From Scytonematopsis contorta HA4267-MV1 (GTDB taxonomy: Bacteria > Cyanobacteriota > Cyanobacteriia > Cyanobacteriales > Nostocaceae): a DNA stretch of 64,000 nt. The stretch's first letter is position 1. Each line of letters starts with the position of its first letter. A program made the translations under genes and the position numbers. The notes beneath the pieces were generated by a model. The model ran no database searches. It saw nothing but the letters and a program-made list of their open reading frames with translations, and was not told where the DNA came from. The stretch covers positions 62,001-126,000 of the forward strand of contig JAHHIC010000094.1 in NCBI GenBank assembly GCA_019359035.1. The letters run 5' to 3'. Positions 38,743 through 48,517 of the stretch are shown here, piece by piece.

Positions 38743-40124
38743 ATTGTTATTCTTGAAAGATAACGCTTTTGGTCAATTGTAACTGTAAAAGTAGTGCCAA
38801 CCCCAACTTCACTTTCAACAAAAATTTCTCCGTGATGCAAATCTAAGCACTTTTTAACAACTGTTAAACCCAATCCTGTACCTAAAACATGTTTGACATT
38901 TTTGCCACGAATAAAAGGGTGGTAAAGTTTTTCTAGGTCTTCTTCTGCAATACCAATACCAGAATCCTTGACTTTAAACGAAATAAAATCTGGTTCACAA
39001 ATTAAAAGAAAATATATATTGCTCCCTTCTGGAGAGTATTTAATAGCATTAGATAATAAATTACAGAGAATGGAATAGATAAGCTTTTCATCTAGCCAAG
39101 CATGTGTACTACTACCTTCTTTTCTGAATTGAATAATTTGCTGAGGCTGGCTTGATATTTGAAAATCTTCTACCAAATTAAGACAAAAAGTCTGTATTTC
39201 TAAATAGGTCGGGCTGAATTCTAATTTTCCTGCATCTGCTCTCGTTACGGTAAGGATATCACTCAGTAACTGAGTCATTATCTTTGCTGAAGATTGAATG
39301 CGGCACAGGTTTTTTAATTGCTCTCGTGTGACAATTGGTTTAAGAGTTTCTTCTAAAAGTTGCCCAGAACCAACAATTAAACTTAAAGGAGTACGAAACT
39401 CATGGGAAACCATTGAGAAAAATTGTAGCTTTAGTTCGCTAAGTTCTTTATCTTGAACTAAAGCACGTTTTTGAGTTTCTGCAATTTGCTTTTTGTGCAT
39501 TTGTTGATACAGCATAGCATATAGAACAAACAAAATTGAGACAGTCAGTATATTACCTAATATTTCCAATATCATTCTTGATTGTAGATTTGATTGAGAT
39601 TGTAATATCTGAATTTCTAACAACCGACTTTCTTCTGTTTGTAAATTTTTAGTTAGTTGACGAATTTCCGTGCGGTTTTGTTTTATTTTAATGAAAATAG
39701 GATTTTTTGTAGGAATTGGTGTTGATATTTGCCTATTTTGTTTTATCGACTGCTGAAATAGTTTAATTTCCTGATTAATTAAGAATTCCAATCTATTCAG
39801 ACGCTGTTCCTGGCTTTGTATATCAGTTAGTGTTAACCTTAATTGCTTGATTTTAGAAGTTAAACTAGCGATAGCGTTATTATATCGCTCTAGTTCTTTC
39901 TGGTCGTTGAAAAGAACATAACCCCGCCGCCCAGATTCTGATTCAATAAGCGTTATCGCTAGATTATTAATATTATTGATTACTAGATTAGTCGCTTTGA
40001 TGCGCTTTGCGCTTTCTGCTATTTGAATAGCATTTTGATACGAAATTCCAGCGATAATACCTATAATTAGTAGTACTAAGCCAAATCCAGAAGTAATCAA
40101 TTTTCGTTCTGAAGACCATTTCAT
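38739..40124 (-). CDS. CHASE3 sensor histidine kinase
   Basis: 461 residues. TM1 (about 12-32), a helical periplasmic region (33-180) with NLAITLIESESGRRGYVLFN, the hallmark of CHASE3, TM2 (about 184-206), and a kinase core: MVSHEFRTPLS with H241, and HATPase ending GTGLGLTVVKKCLDLHHGE. The gene is divergent from a response regulator (168 bp apart), so the two form a likely two-component pair. The signal is unknown. Confidence 0.9.
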   Translation of the reverse strand: MKWSSERKLITSGFGLVLLIIGIIAGISYQNAIQIAESAKRIKATNLVINNINNLAITLIESESGRRGYVLFNDQKELERYNNAIASLTSKIKQLRLTLTDIQSQEQRLNRLEFLINQEIKLFQQSIKQNRQISTPIPTKNPIFIKIKQNRTEIRQLTKNLQTEESRLLEIQILQSQSNLQSRMILEILGNILTVSILFVLYAMLYQQMHKKQIAETQKRALVQDKELSELKLQFFSMVSHEFRTPLSLIVGSGQLLEETLKPIVTREQLKNLCRIQSSAKIMTQLLSDILTVTRADAGKLEFSPTYLEIQTFCLNLVEDFQISSQPQQIIQFRKEGSSTHAWLDEKLIYSILCNLLSNAIKYSPEGSNIYFLLICEPDFISFKVKDSGIGIAEEDLEKLYHPFIRGKNVKHVLGTGLGLTVVKKCLDLHHGEIFVESEVGVGTTFTVTIDQKRYLSRITM

Positions 40125-40291
40125 AATTACTTGATTTTTTAAAAATAATTATATATTTTAGATGTTAATCTGTAAGTGGAATCAACAATAATGTTATAAT
40201 TTTAATAAAGAAGTATGTTGATAGTTAAAGATAATGATTTAAAATTAACTTACAGTTATAATCATTGATTTACAATTGATAATTATGTGCC

Positions 40292-40969
40292 ATGCGTATT
40301 TTAGTGGTTGAAGATGATGTTCAAATTGCTGACATGCTAACAGAAGCCCTCACAAACCGTCAGTATATAGTTGACGCAGCTTATGACGGGGAGAACGCAT
40401 GGCATTGGATTGAAAATCATGAGTACGATTTGATGCTATTGGATATAACTCTGCCTAAGATGAATGGCTTGTTACTTTGTCAAAAGCTGCGCCAGAATAA
40501 GTGTACTATACCCGTGCTAATGTTAACAGCTCGCGATACAATTGCTGATAAAATTATTGGGCTAGATGCTGGAGCAGATGCTTACTTAGTAAAACCTTTT
40601 AACTTAGATGAGTTAATGGCTCAAATTCGTGCGCTTCTCAGAAGAGGAGGAATAGGAGCTAAAAAAAATCTGGCTTGGGGAAATTTATGTCTGAATCCCA
40701 ATACTTATGAAGTTTACTACTCTCAAGAACTTTTACGCCTGACACCAAAGGAGTACGCTGTATTAGAATTACTTGTTACCAATGGTCGTCGAGTCTTAAG
40801 CAGACCAGGAATTATTGAGCGTCTCTGGTCAGTTGATGAGTCGCCCACTGAGGAAGCAGTAAAAACTCATATCCGTACTTTACGTCAAAAACTACGATTA
40901 GCAGGTGCCCCAAGTGATTTTATTGAAACATTACATGGGTTGGGGTACAGAATGAAGAAGGTTGATTAA
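40292..40969 (+). CDS. OmpR-family response regulator
   Basis: 225 residues. The receiver domain has the acidic pair at 8-9, phospho-acceptor D51 in LLDITLPKMNG, T79 and K101. The C-terminal winged helix (about 128-224) has LTPKEYAVLELL and TEEAVKTHIRTLRQKLR. It binds DNA as a dimer when phosphorylated. The divergent CHASE3 kinase is the probable partner. It starts at ATG 40292. Confidence 0.93.
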   Translation: MRILVVEDDVQIADMLTEALTNRQYIVDAAYDGENAWHWIENHEYDLMLLDITLPKMNGLLLCQKLRQNKCTIPVLMLTARDTIADKIIGLDAGADAYLVKPFNLDELMAQIRALLRRGGIGAKKNLAWGNLCLNPNTYEVYYSQELLRLTPKEYAVLELLVTNGRRVLSRPGIIERLWSVDESPTEEAVKTHIRTLRQKLRLAGAPSDFIETLHGLGYRMKKVD

Positions 40970-41183
40970 TGTAAGAAGCCTGAAGCCAGAAGCCTCAGGG
41001 CAAATGGCAATGTAAACTGGAGCTATGAAGTGAGTTACAGCTTAACGAAAAATTCATATTTTTTACTGAAAAAGATATAATTCCTTTACAAATACCTTAG
41101 AGTTTTAGTATTTAATAGACCTAACATATACTGTCCTTTCCAATAGAGGCATTTGCGTTAAGGTTAAATTATCATCACGTATC

Positions 41184-41312
41184 ATGATTACAACGGCACA
41201 ATACGGAAATAGGCTACAGGAAAGCCGTTATAGTAATCGGGGAAGTGCTTACTTATTCGCTCCGATGGTAGACTTCAATGTGATGTCAGAAGTTGGTGAT
41301 ACTCCACCTTAA
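41184..41312 (+). CDS. Possible 42-residue protein
   Basis: ATG frame encoding MITTAQYGNRLQESRYSNRG, then SAYLFAPMVDFNV and a short end. The composition is protein-like (aromatics, Arg and Asn, no repeat), but there is no clear ribosome binding site. It could be a small gene or a fragment of a former longer gene. I do not recognise it. Confidence 0.3.
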   Translation: MITTAQYGNRLQESRYSNRGSAYLFAPMVDFNVMSEVGDTPP

Positions 41313-41472
41313 TGTTTTCGTAATTAATAGAGAATAAATAGTTCAAGAAAATAATCCACTGTCGCGCTTATCGTGTCAAGTTAGCGCACTGTTTTAAACT
41401 ATTAAGCATTTGGTTTGAATGCTAAATTGGCTCTCAATACTGCTGAGGTTTTGCTCGAAAGTGCTAAAACTC

Positions 41473-41596
41473 GTAGGTTGGGTTGAGGAACGTATGCCTT
41501 TATGGGCACGCTACGCGAACACGCAGTGGAGCGTAGCGCTTAACCCAACTAATACAAGGAAATGTTGGGTTTCCTTTCATCGTCAACCCAACCTAC
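41473..41596. repeat. GTAGGTTGGGTTGA palindromic element
   Basis: Ends are GTAGGTTGGGTTGA and TCAACCCAACCTAC. The interior has TTAACCCAACTAATACAAGGAAATGTTGGGTTTCC, which is half palindromic, and a GCACGCTACGCGAAC / GCGTAGCG stretch. This kind of repeat is common in Nostocales genomes and may be a MITE remnant. Confidence 0.75.
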
Positions 41597-42000
41597 AAAT
41601 GTTCAAAACCTTCGCAGTATTGAATTGGCTCTGCTTATTCATTCCAGAATAGCTGTGCTGATTCTGATTACGCAAATTATTTTTTGCTTGTAATCGGCAG
41701 TGACTATATTTTGTTTGCATAGTGGATTATTTCCCATCTAATTTTTCTCTGATGTTTACAGAGAGTAATAGAATTTTTTACCTACTTTGATTGAGCATTT
41801 ATTAATCAAAGTGAGTAAATTTTACTTATACTTTGAGATATTTATTCAGATATTAAATTTCTGTAAATATCTGCATTTGCCAATTTACACTTTGTCAATT
41901 CATAATTTTTCAAGTTGATAAAAAGTTTCAACTATTTCTTATGTCTTGAAACCGAATTTTAAGCAACTTGTTGCGTAGTTTTAACACACTGGAGGATGAT

Positions 42001-42078
42001 GTGAATATTCAGGTTTTTTTGGGTTTGGCAATTGTAATTTTCAGTTCATTTGTAGAAGCTAGGAGAAGTAGCTACTAA
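42001..42078 (+). CDS. Possible 25-residue single-helix peptide
   Basis: GTG start with GGAGG five bases upstream. It encodes NIQVFLGLAIVIFSSFVEAR plus RSSY after the first Met. One hydrophobic helix is followed by a basic end. The ribosome binding site is good, but length and GTG start leave doubt. It is unlike any small photosystem subunit that I know. Confidence 0.35.
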   Translation: MNIQVFLGLAIVIFSSFVEARRSSY

Positions 42079-42381
42079 TAATAAAGTAGTAATAATATTT
42101 CGCTTTTATAATCTATAAATAGATGTAGTTGACCTTCATTAAGCTGGAATTCAACTACTAAATTAACTTGCTTATTATCACAAATTTAAAAATCAATATC
42201 TCCCGAAATCCACCCGATTTACTTCCGAAATATCTGACATTAGAAGGATAAAATGAATTCATAATATCTAATATAGTAAGAATCAGCTACCATGAAAAAA
42301 AGAACTTCCATTTTGTCCAATTTTTCATTGAATAACTTAATCCATTAAAATTATCATTTTAGCTAAGTGGGTGTCTAAAAA

Positions 42382-43077
42382 ATGAACCAAAATACTATTA
42401 GTCGTAGGTTACAACGTTTGCAAGAGCTTTTAATAACTGCTTTAGTTGGAGATATTCACACAATTTTCTTTGGGACAAAATTGAGGAGCTTACTATATAA
42501 AAATATTTTTAATCGAATGGGAAAATACTGTTACATTCAACATGGTGTAGAATTTTTAGGTGCTTGTAATATAGATTTGGGAAATAGAGTTTATATTCAT
42601 AGAAATACTCGTATTGATACGAGAGGTAAGGGAAATAATAAACTGATTTTGAGGGATGGTGTTACTCTTGATTTAGGTGTTTGTATTGGCGGGCTTGATG
42701 ACACTTGTATACAAGTTGATGAACGTGCTTATATCGGTTCTTATGTTTGTATTGGTGGACCAGGAGATATAAAAATAGGTAAAGACTGTATGATAGCATC
42801 TCATACAGGAATATACGCTAACAATCATAATTTTGCAGATACAGAAATTAGAATAGCGCACCAAGGTGTGAATACTAAAGGAATAGTAATCGAAGATGAT
42901 TGTTGGTTAGGTGATGGAGTTACAGTATTAGATGATGTAACTATTGGTCGTGGGAGTGTTATTGGAGCGGGTTCTGTTGTTACTAAAGATATTCCCCCAT
43001 TCTCTGTTGCTGTTGGAGTACCAGCAAAAGTCATAAAAAGCCGAAAGCAACATGAATTTGAGAAATTAATCAAGTGA
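42382..43077 (+). CDS. Hexapeptide-repeat acyltransferase
   Basis: 231 residues with a left-handed beta-helix from about residue 50: repeated (I/V)G.... hexads such as NIDLGNRVYIHRN, AYIGSYVCIGGPGDIKIG and VIGAGSVVTKDIPPFSVAVGVPAKVIKSR. It belongs to the trimeric acyltransferase family (WbbJ/NodL-like), which transfers acetyl groups from acetyl-CoA to sugars. A His at the loop SHTGIYANNHNF may be catalytic. It is likely to modify surface polysaccharide. Start ATG 42382. Confidence 0.88.
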   Translation: MNQNTISRRLQRLQELLITALVGDIHTIFFGTKLRSLLYKNIFNRMGKYCYIQHGVEFLGACNIDLGNRVYIHRNTRIDTRGKGNNKLILRDGVTLDLGVCIGGLDDTCIQVDERAYIGSYVCIGGPGDIKIGKDCMIASHTGIYANNHNFADTEIRIAHQGVNTKGIVIEDDCWLGDGVTVLDDVTIGRGSVIGAGSVVTKDIPPFSVAVGVPAKVIKSRKQHEFEKLIK

Positions 43078-43327
43078 GCATCTAAGAAACTGGGAGCATC
43101 ACAATTCCCTTTTCTTAATATATCCACAGTTTATCCATAAAGGCTTGCATCTTACTCGCTTACAGTAGCAAGCAAGATGCTTGCACTACCTACAATTTTA
43201 TTAATCATTCAGGACTGCTATATTGTTGACAATTTTCTGACTAATCGGTGCTTTCTCATATTCCAAAGTATCTAATTAGAATTCTCAAAATATAAATTTT
43301 ATGCAAGTTTTTTAGTGAGGAGAACAT

Positions 43328-43609
43328 ATGAACGTTTACTATCCTAATTCAAGTAACATAAGCGAATGGACTGAGTGGCATTTAACTCCTAAAGGATGGG
43401 AAAAAGGCACTCAAAAGCGTGAACTTGAAGCTCAATTAATAGAAGTAGAAACACCAGTAGATAGAGTGCTAACATTTAGATACCACGAAAATGTAAGTAT
43501 CAACTCCGTTTGGTTAGAAAAACACATTACTGAGGTTTGGAAAGATTTAGACAGCAAAATAGTTGATGAATTATTGGAAAAATTTGGTAATTGCCCAGAA
43601 ACCCTTTAA
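43328..43609 (+). CDS. Hypothetical 93-residue protein
   Basis: A 93-residue acidic protein starting MNVYYPNSSNISEWTEWHLT. A good ribosome binding site (GAGGAGA) lies seven bases before ATG 43328. It has no membrane segment or known motif; the C-terminal part (VWLEKHITEVWKDLDSKIVDELLEKF) should be helical. The ordinary composition and good start make it a likely gene. The function is unknown. The next gene, surE, begins 88 bp later. Confidence 0.7.
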   Translation: MNVYYPNSSNISEWTEWHLTPKGWEKGTQKRELEAQLIEVETPVDRVLTFRYHENVSINSVWLEKHITEVWKDLDSKIVDELLEKFGNCPETL

Positions 43610-43697
43610 TTAATTGATTTCGTTGAGAAGGGGGTTAGGTCTGTTTTTCTCATGCAATACTTTTAAGGCATCCTTCAAAGACCTAACCAAAAAATTT

Positions 43698-44408
43698 ATG
43701 ACTTTAATTCTTACCAACGATGATGGGATAGACGCTCCAGGTATCCAAGCGCTGCTCAAAGCCGTTACAAAATTAGGAACCGAATCTTCCAATTTTCAAT
43801 CTTCTATAATTATCGCCGCTCCCAAAGACCATCAATCTGGTTGCGGACATCAAGTCACTACAAAAAATCCAATTCGTCTCTATCAGAGGGAAGAAAATAA
43901 ATACGCTATCGGTGGTACTCCCGCTGATTGCGTCAGAATTGCAACTTCACATATTTGTCAAAATGTCAAGTTTGTTCTTTCTGGTATAAATGAAGGTGGA
44001 AATTTGGGAGTAGATGCTTATATTTCTGGTACTGTCGCTGCTGTCCGGGAAGCCGCTATACAAGGTATTCCAGGAGTTGCTGTTTCTCATTATCGCAAAG
44101 GCAAGCTGGACTATAACTGGGATGCTGCTGCACGTTGGACAACAAAAGTATTATCGGATTTACTTACTCGTCCTATAGAAGCTGGAATTTATTGGAACGT
44201 GAACCTACCACATCTTTTACCAGAGGAACCAGAACCAGAGATTATATTTTGTCAACCTTGCACTAAACCATTACCCATCAACTTTCGTATTGAAGGTGAC
44301 GATTTCTATTATGTAGGAGACTACAGCAAACGCGATCGCACTCCGAAGAGTGATGTTGATATATGTTTTTCCGGTAATATAGCGGTCACAAAGTTGTCTG
44401 TAAACTAG
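43698..44408 (+). CDS. surE: 5'/3'-nucleotidase SurE
   Basis: 236 residues of the SurE family. The N-terminal signature LTNDDGIDAPGIQAL holds the metal ligands D8 and D9. A Ser in KDHQSGCGHQ and an Asn in SGINEGGNLGVDAYISGTVAAVREA complete the site. SurE is a metal-dependent phosphatase on nucleoside monophosphates. The start ATG 43698 begins the domain; the frame runs 28 codons upstream, but that stretch includes repeat sequence TTAGGTCT. A HIP1 octamer is at 44332. Confidence 0.93.
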   Translation: MTLILTNDDGIDAPGIQALLKAVTKLGTESSNFQSSIIIAAPKDHQSGCGHQVTTKNPIRLYQREENKYAIGGTPADCVRIATSHICQNVKFVLSGINEGGNLGVDAYISGTVAAVREAAIQGIPGVAVSHYRKGKLDYNWDAAARWTTKVLSDLLTRPIEAGIYWNVNLPHLLPEEPEPEIIFCQPCTKPLPINFRIEGDDFYYVGDYSKRDRTPKSDVDICFSGNIAVTKLSVN

Positions 44409-44439
44409 AACGTTATAAGCTTCGTAATTACCTGAATGT

Positions 44440-44766
44440 TTACTCCCTACTCACGTACTTAGAGTCTTCTTCTTCAGAAGTTTGAATTAGAATTGTCAAG
44501 CGGTCTAGAGTGTTCGTAAGTTGGCAGAGTTTTTGCAGCGAATCGTCTTGCGTGTCGGCAAGTGTTTGCACTGCATCGCACAAAGCCAAAATTTGATAGC
44601 CTTGCTGTTGAATCTGCTTGCCTTGTTCTTCTACTTGGACGCTTAAAGTATCAACTCTGTCAGCAAGACGCTCAATTGTCTCAGTAGTTGCTAGCACAGC
44701 TTCTCCAATCTGCTCAACAATTGACTCTAAGCGGTTAATTTTAACTTCGACTCCAGCTGAAACCAT
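44440..44766 (-). CDS. Coiled-coil hypothetical protein
   Basis: 108 residues, nearly all helical, with heptad spacing through about 8-95 (INRLESIVEQIGEAVLAT, IERLADRVDTLSVQVEEQGKQI, LQKLCQLTNTLDRLTILIQ). It is soluble. Such proteins form bundles, but I cannot name a role. It is convergent with surE and starts at ATG 44766. Confidence 0.75.
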   Translation of the reverse strand: MVSAGVEVKINRLESIVEQIGEAVLATTETIERLADRVDTLSVQVEEQGKQIQQQGYQILALCDAVQTLADTQDDSLQKLCQLTNTLDRLTILIQTSEEEDSKYVSRE

Positions 44767-45167
44767 TTGTCAATCACCCCTGTTATTTTGGAAACACCAC
44801 AATACAAAAATCGTAATCAATGACTAGTAGTTTCGGCTTAATCTTCCCTTCTCTACAGATGAGTCTATATAAGTTAGGTCTTAATCCGATTTTGTCACAA
44901 CTTTAACTGTCTAACCGAGTAAATACTTATTTGACTGCAAACTTTAACACATTAAATTTGCTTATGCACAGGTTTAAATTATTTTCATCTTTCAAAAGAT
45001 ATATGAATTTAACTTTAACCTGAAATTTATCAAAATTGGGAATCTTTAATCATCTTCATGAAGATTCAGTGAATATACTAGTTGACGATATTTGTAGTTT
45101 GGAATAAGGGTCTATAGTCAAATTAGATTATACGTATTTATACGATTTAACTAAAATCGACTTGACA
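44767..45167. other. Intergenic region upstream of sugar transferase
   Basis: 400 bp without a gene. A perfect 14-bp palindrome ATCTTCATGAAGAT is at 45052-45065, about 100 bp before the start of the transferase gene, which may be an operator. The promoters of both divergent genes should be here. Confidence 0.45.
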
Positions 45168-45845
45168 ATGTACCAAACGTCAGTTAAATCCCGAATTAAA
45201 GGTACAGTATCTACAACTTGGGACTTTGAATTTATTCCTCACCTCTCAGTAAGCTCTAAGCTGAAACGTTTTTTAGACATTGTGGGCAGTTTAGTTGGAT
45301 TATTGATTTTGGCGACAGTATTTGTGCCAATAGCAATTGCGATAAAACTCGATAGCCCAGGTCCCATATTTTTTAGTCAAGAACGTTTTGGTCTGGAAGG
45401 TAGGCGGTTCACTATCCGTAAATTCCGTTCTATGGTTGTGGATGCTGAACAGCTGAAATCTTCAGTTAAAAATGAAGCAAAGGGAATCATATTCAAAAAT
45501 AAAAATGATTTTCGGGTTACTAGAGTAGGTAGATTTTTGAGAAGTACAAGTTTAGATGAACTTCCACAGTTTTTTAACGTTCTGCTTGGTGAAATGAGTT
45601 TAGTCGGCACCCGTCCTCCTACAGAGGATGAAGTTATTCGGTACGAAAAACGTCACTGGCAACGTTTAAATGTTAAACCAGGTTTGACTGGTGAATGGCA
45701 AGTTCACGGACGTTCTCACGTTAAAGATTTTGAACAAGTCGTCGATTTGGACTTGCGCTACCAAAAGAACTGGACTCCACTGTATGACTTGCATTTAATA
45801 TTTAAAACATTTTACGTCATCCTTGCTAAAGTAGGAGCTTTTTAA
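45168..45845 (+). CDS. Undecaprenyl-phosphate sugar phosphotransferase
   Basis: 225 residues, bacterial sugar transferase family (WcaJ/WbaP catalytic domain). A transmembrane helix is at about 38-62 (FLDIVGSLVGLLILATVFVP). The core motifs are KLDSPGPIFFSQERFG, FTIRKFRSM, LRSTSLDELPQFFNVL, MSLVGTRPP and LNVKPGLTGEWQVHGRS. It moves a sugar phosphate from UDP-sugar to undecaprenyl phosphate at the first step of polysaccharide synthesis. The start is ATG 45168; TTG 45162 is possible. Such genes are needed for the heterocyst envelope in Nostoc, but I do not claim this role here. Confidence 0.9.
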   Translation: MYQTSVKSRIKGTVSTTWDFEFIPHLSVSSKLKRFLDIVGSLVGLLILATVFVPIAIAIKLDSPGPIFFSQERFGLEGRRFTIRKFRSMVVDAEQLKSSVKNEAKGIIFKNKNDFRVTRVGRFLRSTSLDELPQFFNVLLGEMSLVGTRPPTEDEVIRYEKRHWQRLNVKPGLTGEWQVHGRSHVKDFEQVVDLDLRYQKNWTPLYDLHLIFKTFYVILAKVGAF

Positions 45846-46095
45846 GTAGTCTATAAAAAAAATTACTCTCGCAATATGGCAGACAAAAAAGTAGCAGGTA
45901 AAGGGTAAGCGTTACCCAGCTTGTGAGCTTTTAAGTAGTTTGCCATATTTCGTTTAATTATTTTCATTTGTTGAATAAGTAATTACCTTTAAATTAACTG
46001 TTGGAATTCCAGATTAGCAATTAGCTTTTTTACAGAAATCAGTATAATTATGTAAATTTACTTGAATATATATAAAGGCTTCTTAAAAAATTTGT

Positions 46096-46255
46096 ATTGT
46101 GGGGTGGGCATCCTTGCCCGCCCTTGCTCAATAACCTATAACAACAGACCTTGCTCAATAACCTATAACAACAGACCTTGCTCAATAACCTATAACAACA
46201 GACCTTGCTCAATAACCTATAACAACAGACGGGCTGGAAGCCCATCCCACAAGAG
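46096..46255. repeat. GTGGGGTGGGCATC element with 27-bp tandem repeat
   Basis: The same inverted repeat as at 5771, but its middle contains exactly four copies of the 27-bp unit CTTGCTCAATAACCTATAAC-AACAGAC (46123-46230). The tandem copies are identical, so the duplication is recent. The right end is GGGCTGGAAGCCCATCCCACAAGAG, followed by a second partial copy of the end. Confidence 0.85.
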
Positions 46256-46306
46256 AAAGTCCAGCCCATCCCATCCCACAAGAGTGAGTCCAATAATAAA
46301 TTTTTA

Positions 46307-48061
46307 TTAACTAAGCAACTCCTCTACCTTGTGTTGACTCCATAAATTCCTGTAAAGGCCATCTTGCTGTACCAGTTCCATGTGAGTACCAACCTGTACA
46401 ATTTCACCCTTATCCATCACAAAGATACGGTCAGCACCAGCAGCAGCAGATAGTTGATGAGTAATGAATATAACTGTCTTCCGCTGCGTACCACCGGAAA
46501 TATTTCGGAGAATTTTAGTCGCAGTCTGGTTGTCTACGCTAGACAGAGCATCATCCAAAATTAACACTGGAGAATCCACCAGCATTGCTCTAGCCAAAGC
46601 ACTACGTTGTCGTTGACCACCAGATAAAGTAATACCGCGTTCGCCAACAATAGTTTCGTATTTATGTGGGAAATTAATAATTTCTGGGTGAATTTGGGCA
46701 ATATTAGCAGCTTTCTCGACTTCTTCCTGCTCGCTTACAGGGTCTCCGTAGCGAATATTGTTTTTGATGCTGGAACTAAAAAGAAAACTATCTTGAGGTA
46801 CATAAGCAATAGCACCCCGTAAATCTACTAAAGTGATTTTGGTAATATCCTCACCATCCAAAAACAACTGCCCTGGTTCGATATCCAACAAGCGAGGTAT
46901 CGCGTTTGCTAAAGTCGATTTACCTGAACCAATAGCCCCAACAATTGATACTGTTTCCCCTGGAGCAATCTTAAAGTTAAGGTTATTTAAAGCAGGGGTG
47001 CTGGCTCCAGGGTATGTAAAAGTGAGATTTTTTGCAACTATTTCACCTTGCACTTGATGAGATGGTAAACTTATCGCATCAGTTTCATCTTTTATATTAG
47101 GCTTCACAGAAAAAATCGCTTCTAGACGGTCGATGCTAACTTCTCCTCGTTGATAAGCAGTAATGGTAAACCCTAAAAGCGCAGTTGGGAAAACAAGACG
47201 CTCAACATAAATTAACAAAGCCAAAAAGTCACCAACTTCAAGAGTTTTATTTGCTATTCTCGTTGCCCCTAAAGTAAGTATTATTAAAGTACTAACGTTC
47301 GCAAGCCCACCGATGAGTGGGAATATCATATTTCTGGTTTTTGCCAGTTGGATGTTAGCTGCCAAAATTTGCTTGTTTTTCTTAGCAAAAGCTCGACGCT
47401 CGTTTTCTTCTTGAGCGTAAATTTTAATTAAAGAAATACCACTAACATCTTCTTGAATAAGTTCACTAATATCAGAAAGTTTTTCTTGAACAGCTGCTTG
47501 TTCATGACGCAAACGGTCGCTGAACATATGCACTACTAAAAATAGCAATGGATATACCGCTAGAGCAGCCAATGTCATATCAACACTAATCCCTAGCATT
47601 ACAGGTAGCGTCAAACTGTAGGCAAAAATAGTATTTGCGAAACTCAACACCACAAATCCTAACAACCTGCGGATATTTGACAAGTCGCTAGTAGCTCTAC
47701 TAATTAAATCTCCTACGGTATTATTTGCAAAATAAGCAGGTTCCAGCTTAAGTAAATGCTCAAAAATTTTCTGTTTAAGGTCAAATTCTACCTGACACCC
47801 CACCCCAAAAAGCCAAATGCGGGAAGCCATACGAATAAGCCACATCGCTGAACTAAAGAGAATGATGGGGATTACGTAATTTCTTAATTCAGCTAAGCTG
47901 AAATTATTAGATAATTTGTCAACTGAGTTGCGGATTAATAGTGGTATGTAGACCCCTAAAGCATTCACAGTTAACAACGCAAAAATTCCCAATGCTGAAT
48001 CTCGCCAATGAGGACGTAGATAAGCACCCAGTTTTGCTAGCCGTCGTGTTTGTTGTGCCAT
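46307..48061 (-). CDS. ABC exporter, fused permease and ATPase
   Basis: 584 residues: six transmembrane helices in the first 320 residues and an ATP-binding domain after about 345. Walker A is GAIGSGKST, the signature LSGGQRQRSALARA and Walker B VLILDDALSS. It forms a homodimer or heterodimer that exports lipids, peptides or drugs. Placement between two polysaccharide genes hints at lipid-linked glycan or lipid export, but the substrate is not known. Start ATG 48061. Confidence 0.92.
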   Translation of the reverse strand: MAQQTRRLAKLGAYLRPHWRDSALGIFALLTVNALGVYIPLLIRNSVDKLSNNFSLAELRNYVIPIILFSSAMWLIRMASRIWLFGVGCQVEFDLKQKIFEHLLKLEPAYFANNTVGDLISRATSDLSNIRRLLGFVVLSFANTIFAYSLTLPVMLGISVDMTLAALAVYPLLFLVVHMFSDRLRHEQAAVQEKLSDISELIQEDVSGISLIKIYAQEENERRAFAKKNKQILAANIQLAKTRNMIFPLIGGLANVSTLIILTLGATRIANKTLEVGDFLALLIYVERLVFPTALLGFTITAYQRGEVSIDRLEAIFSVKPNIKDETDAISLPSHQVQGEIVAKNLTFTYPGASTPALNNLNFKIAPGETVSIVGAIGSGKSTLANAIPRLLDIEPGQLFLDGEDITKITLVDLRGAIAYVPQDSFLFSSSIKNNIRYGDPVSEQEEVEKAANIAQIHPEIINFPHKYETIVGERGITLSGGQRQRSALARAMLVDSPVLILDDALSSVDNQTATKILRNISGGTQRKTVIFITHQLSAAAGADRIFVMDKGEIVQVGTHMELVQQDGLYRNLWSQHKVEELLS

Positions 48062-48517
48062 TCTAAGTATTTTGGCATTTTTTTATACTGAATTTATCAA
48101 CCCTTAGTTATGTTTTCTAACTTACTTAGAGTTTTTAAGTATAATTTATTTTAATAAATTTTATTAAGAACATATATTTTACTTGATTACTGACAAAGAA
48201 GGGGCGTATTGCCCCATAAAAAATATTTATTGCTTTGTCACTTTGAGTAAAAAAAGAAACATCTAGATACGTAATTTTAGAGCAATTTAGTTGTATTTAC
48301 TTTGCTGCAAGCCGGAAAAGCATAAGTTTTTTCACTATTTTGTATGTGAAAATTTAATGTTTGTTTTAACCCTATGTCAGGGATTCATGACAATTACATT
48401 TATTTCTTATGAAAAAAATAAGAATAAATTCAATGTTGAATCCCATTGATTGACCTATGGGTATTTTCTTAGCTCTTGACCCGGTGCATTGCAGCATAGG
48501 TAGGTAATAGCTCTTGG
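48062..48517. other. Intergenic region, nothing clear
   Basis: About 450 bp between the ABC exporter start and the 3' end of the minus-strand gene at 48518. AT-rich; it should hold the exporter's promoter. A frame of 72 codons at its right edge is a shadow of the neighbouring gene. Confidence 0.4.

Larger units (their letters stand above)
40970..42381. other. 1.4-kb region with small ORFs and a repeat
   Basis: No ordinary gene. It holds a possible 42-residue frame (41184-41312), an interspersed palindromic element (41473-41596), and a possible 25-residue membrane peptide (42001-42078). The remainder is AT-rich. The stretch just before 42382 should contain the promoter of the acyltransferase gene. 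Confidence 0.5.

Noticed and set aside
46123-46230. CRISPR-like 27-bp repeat
   Set aside because: The units are directly adjacent with no spacers, so it is a plain tandem duplication.
46048-46310. Frames on both strands through the 27-bp repeat
   Set aside because: They repeat one 9-residue unit and have no conserved domain.
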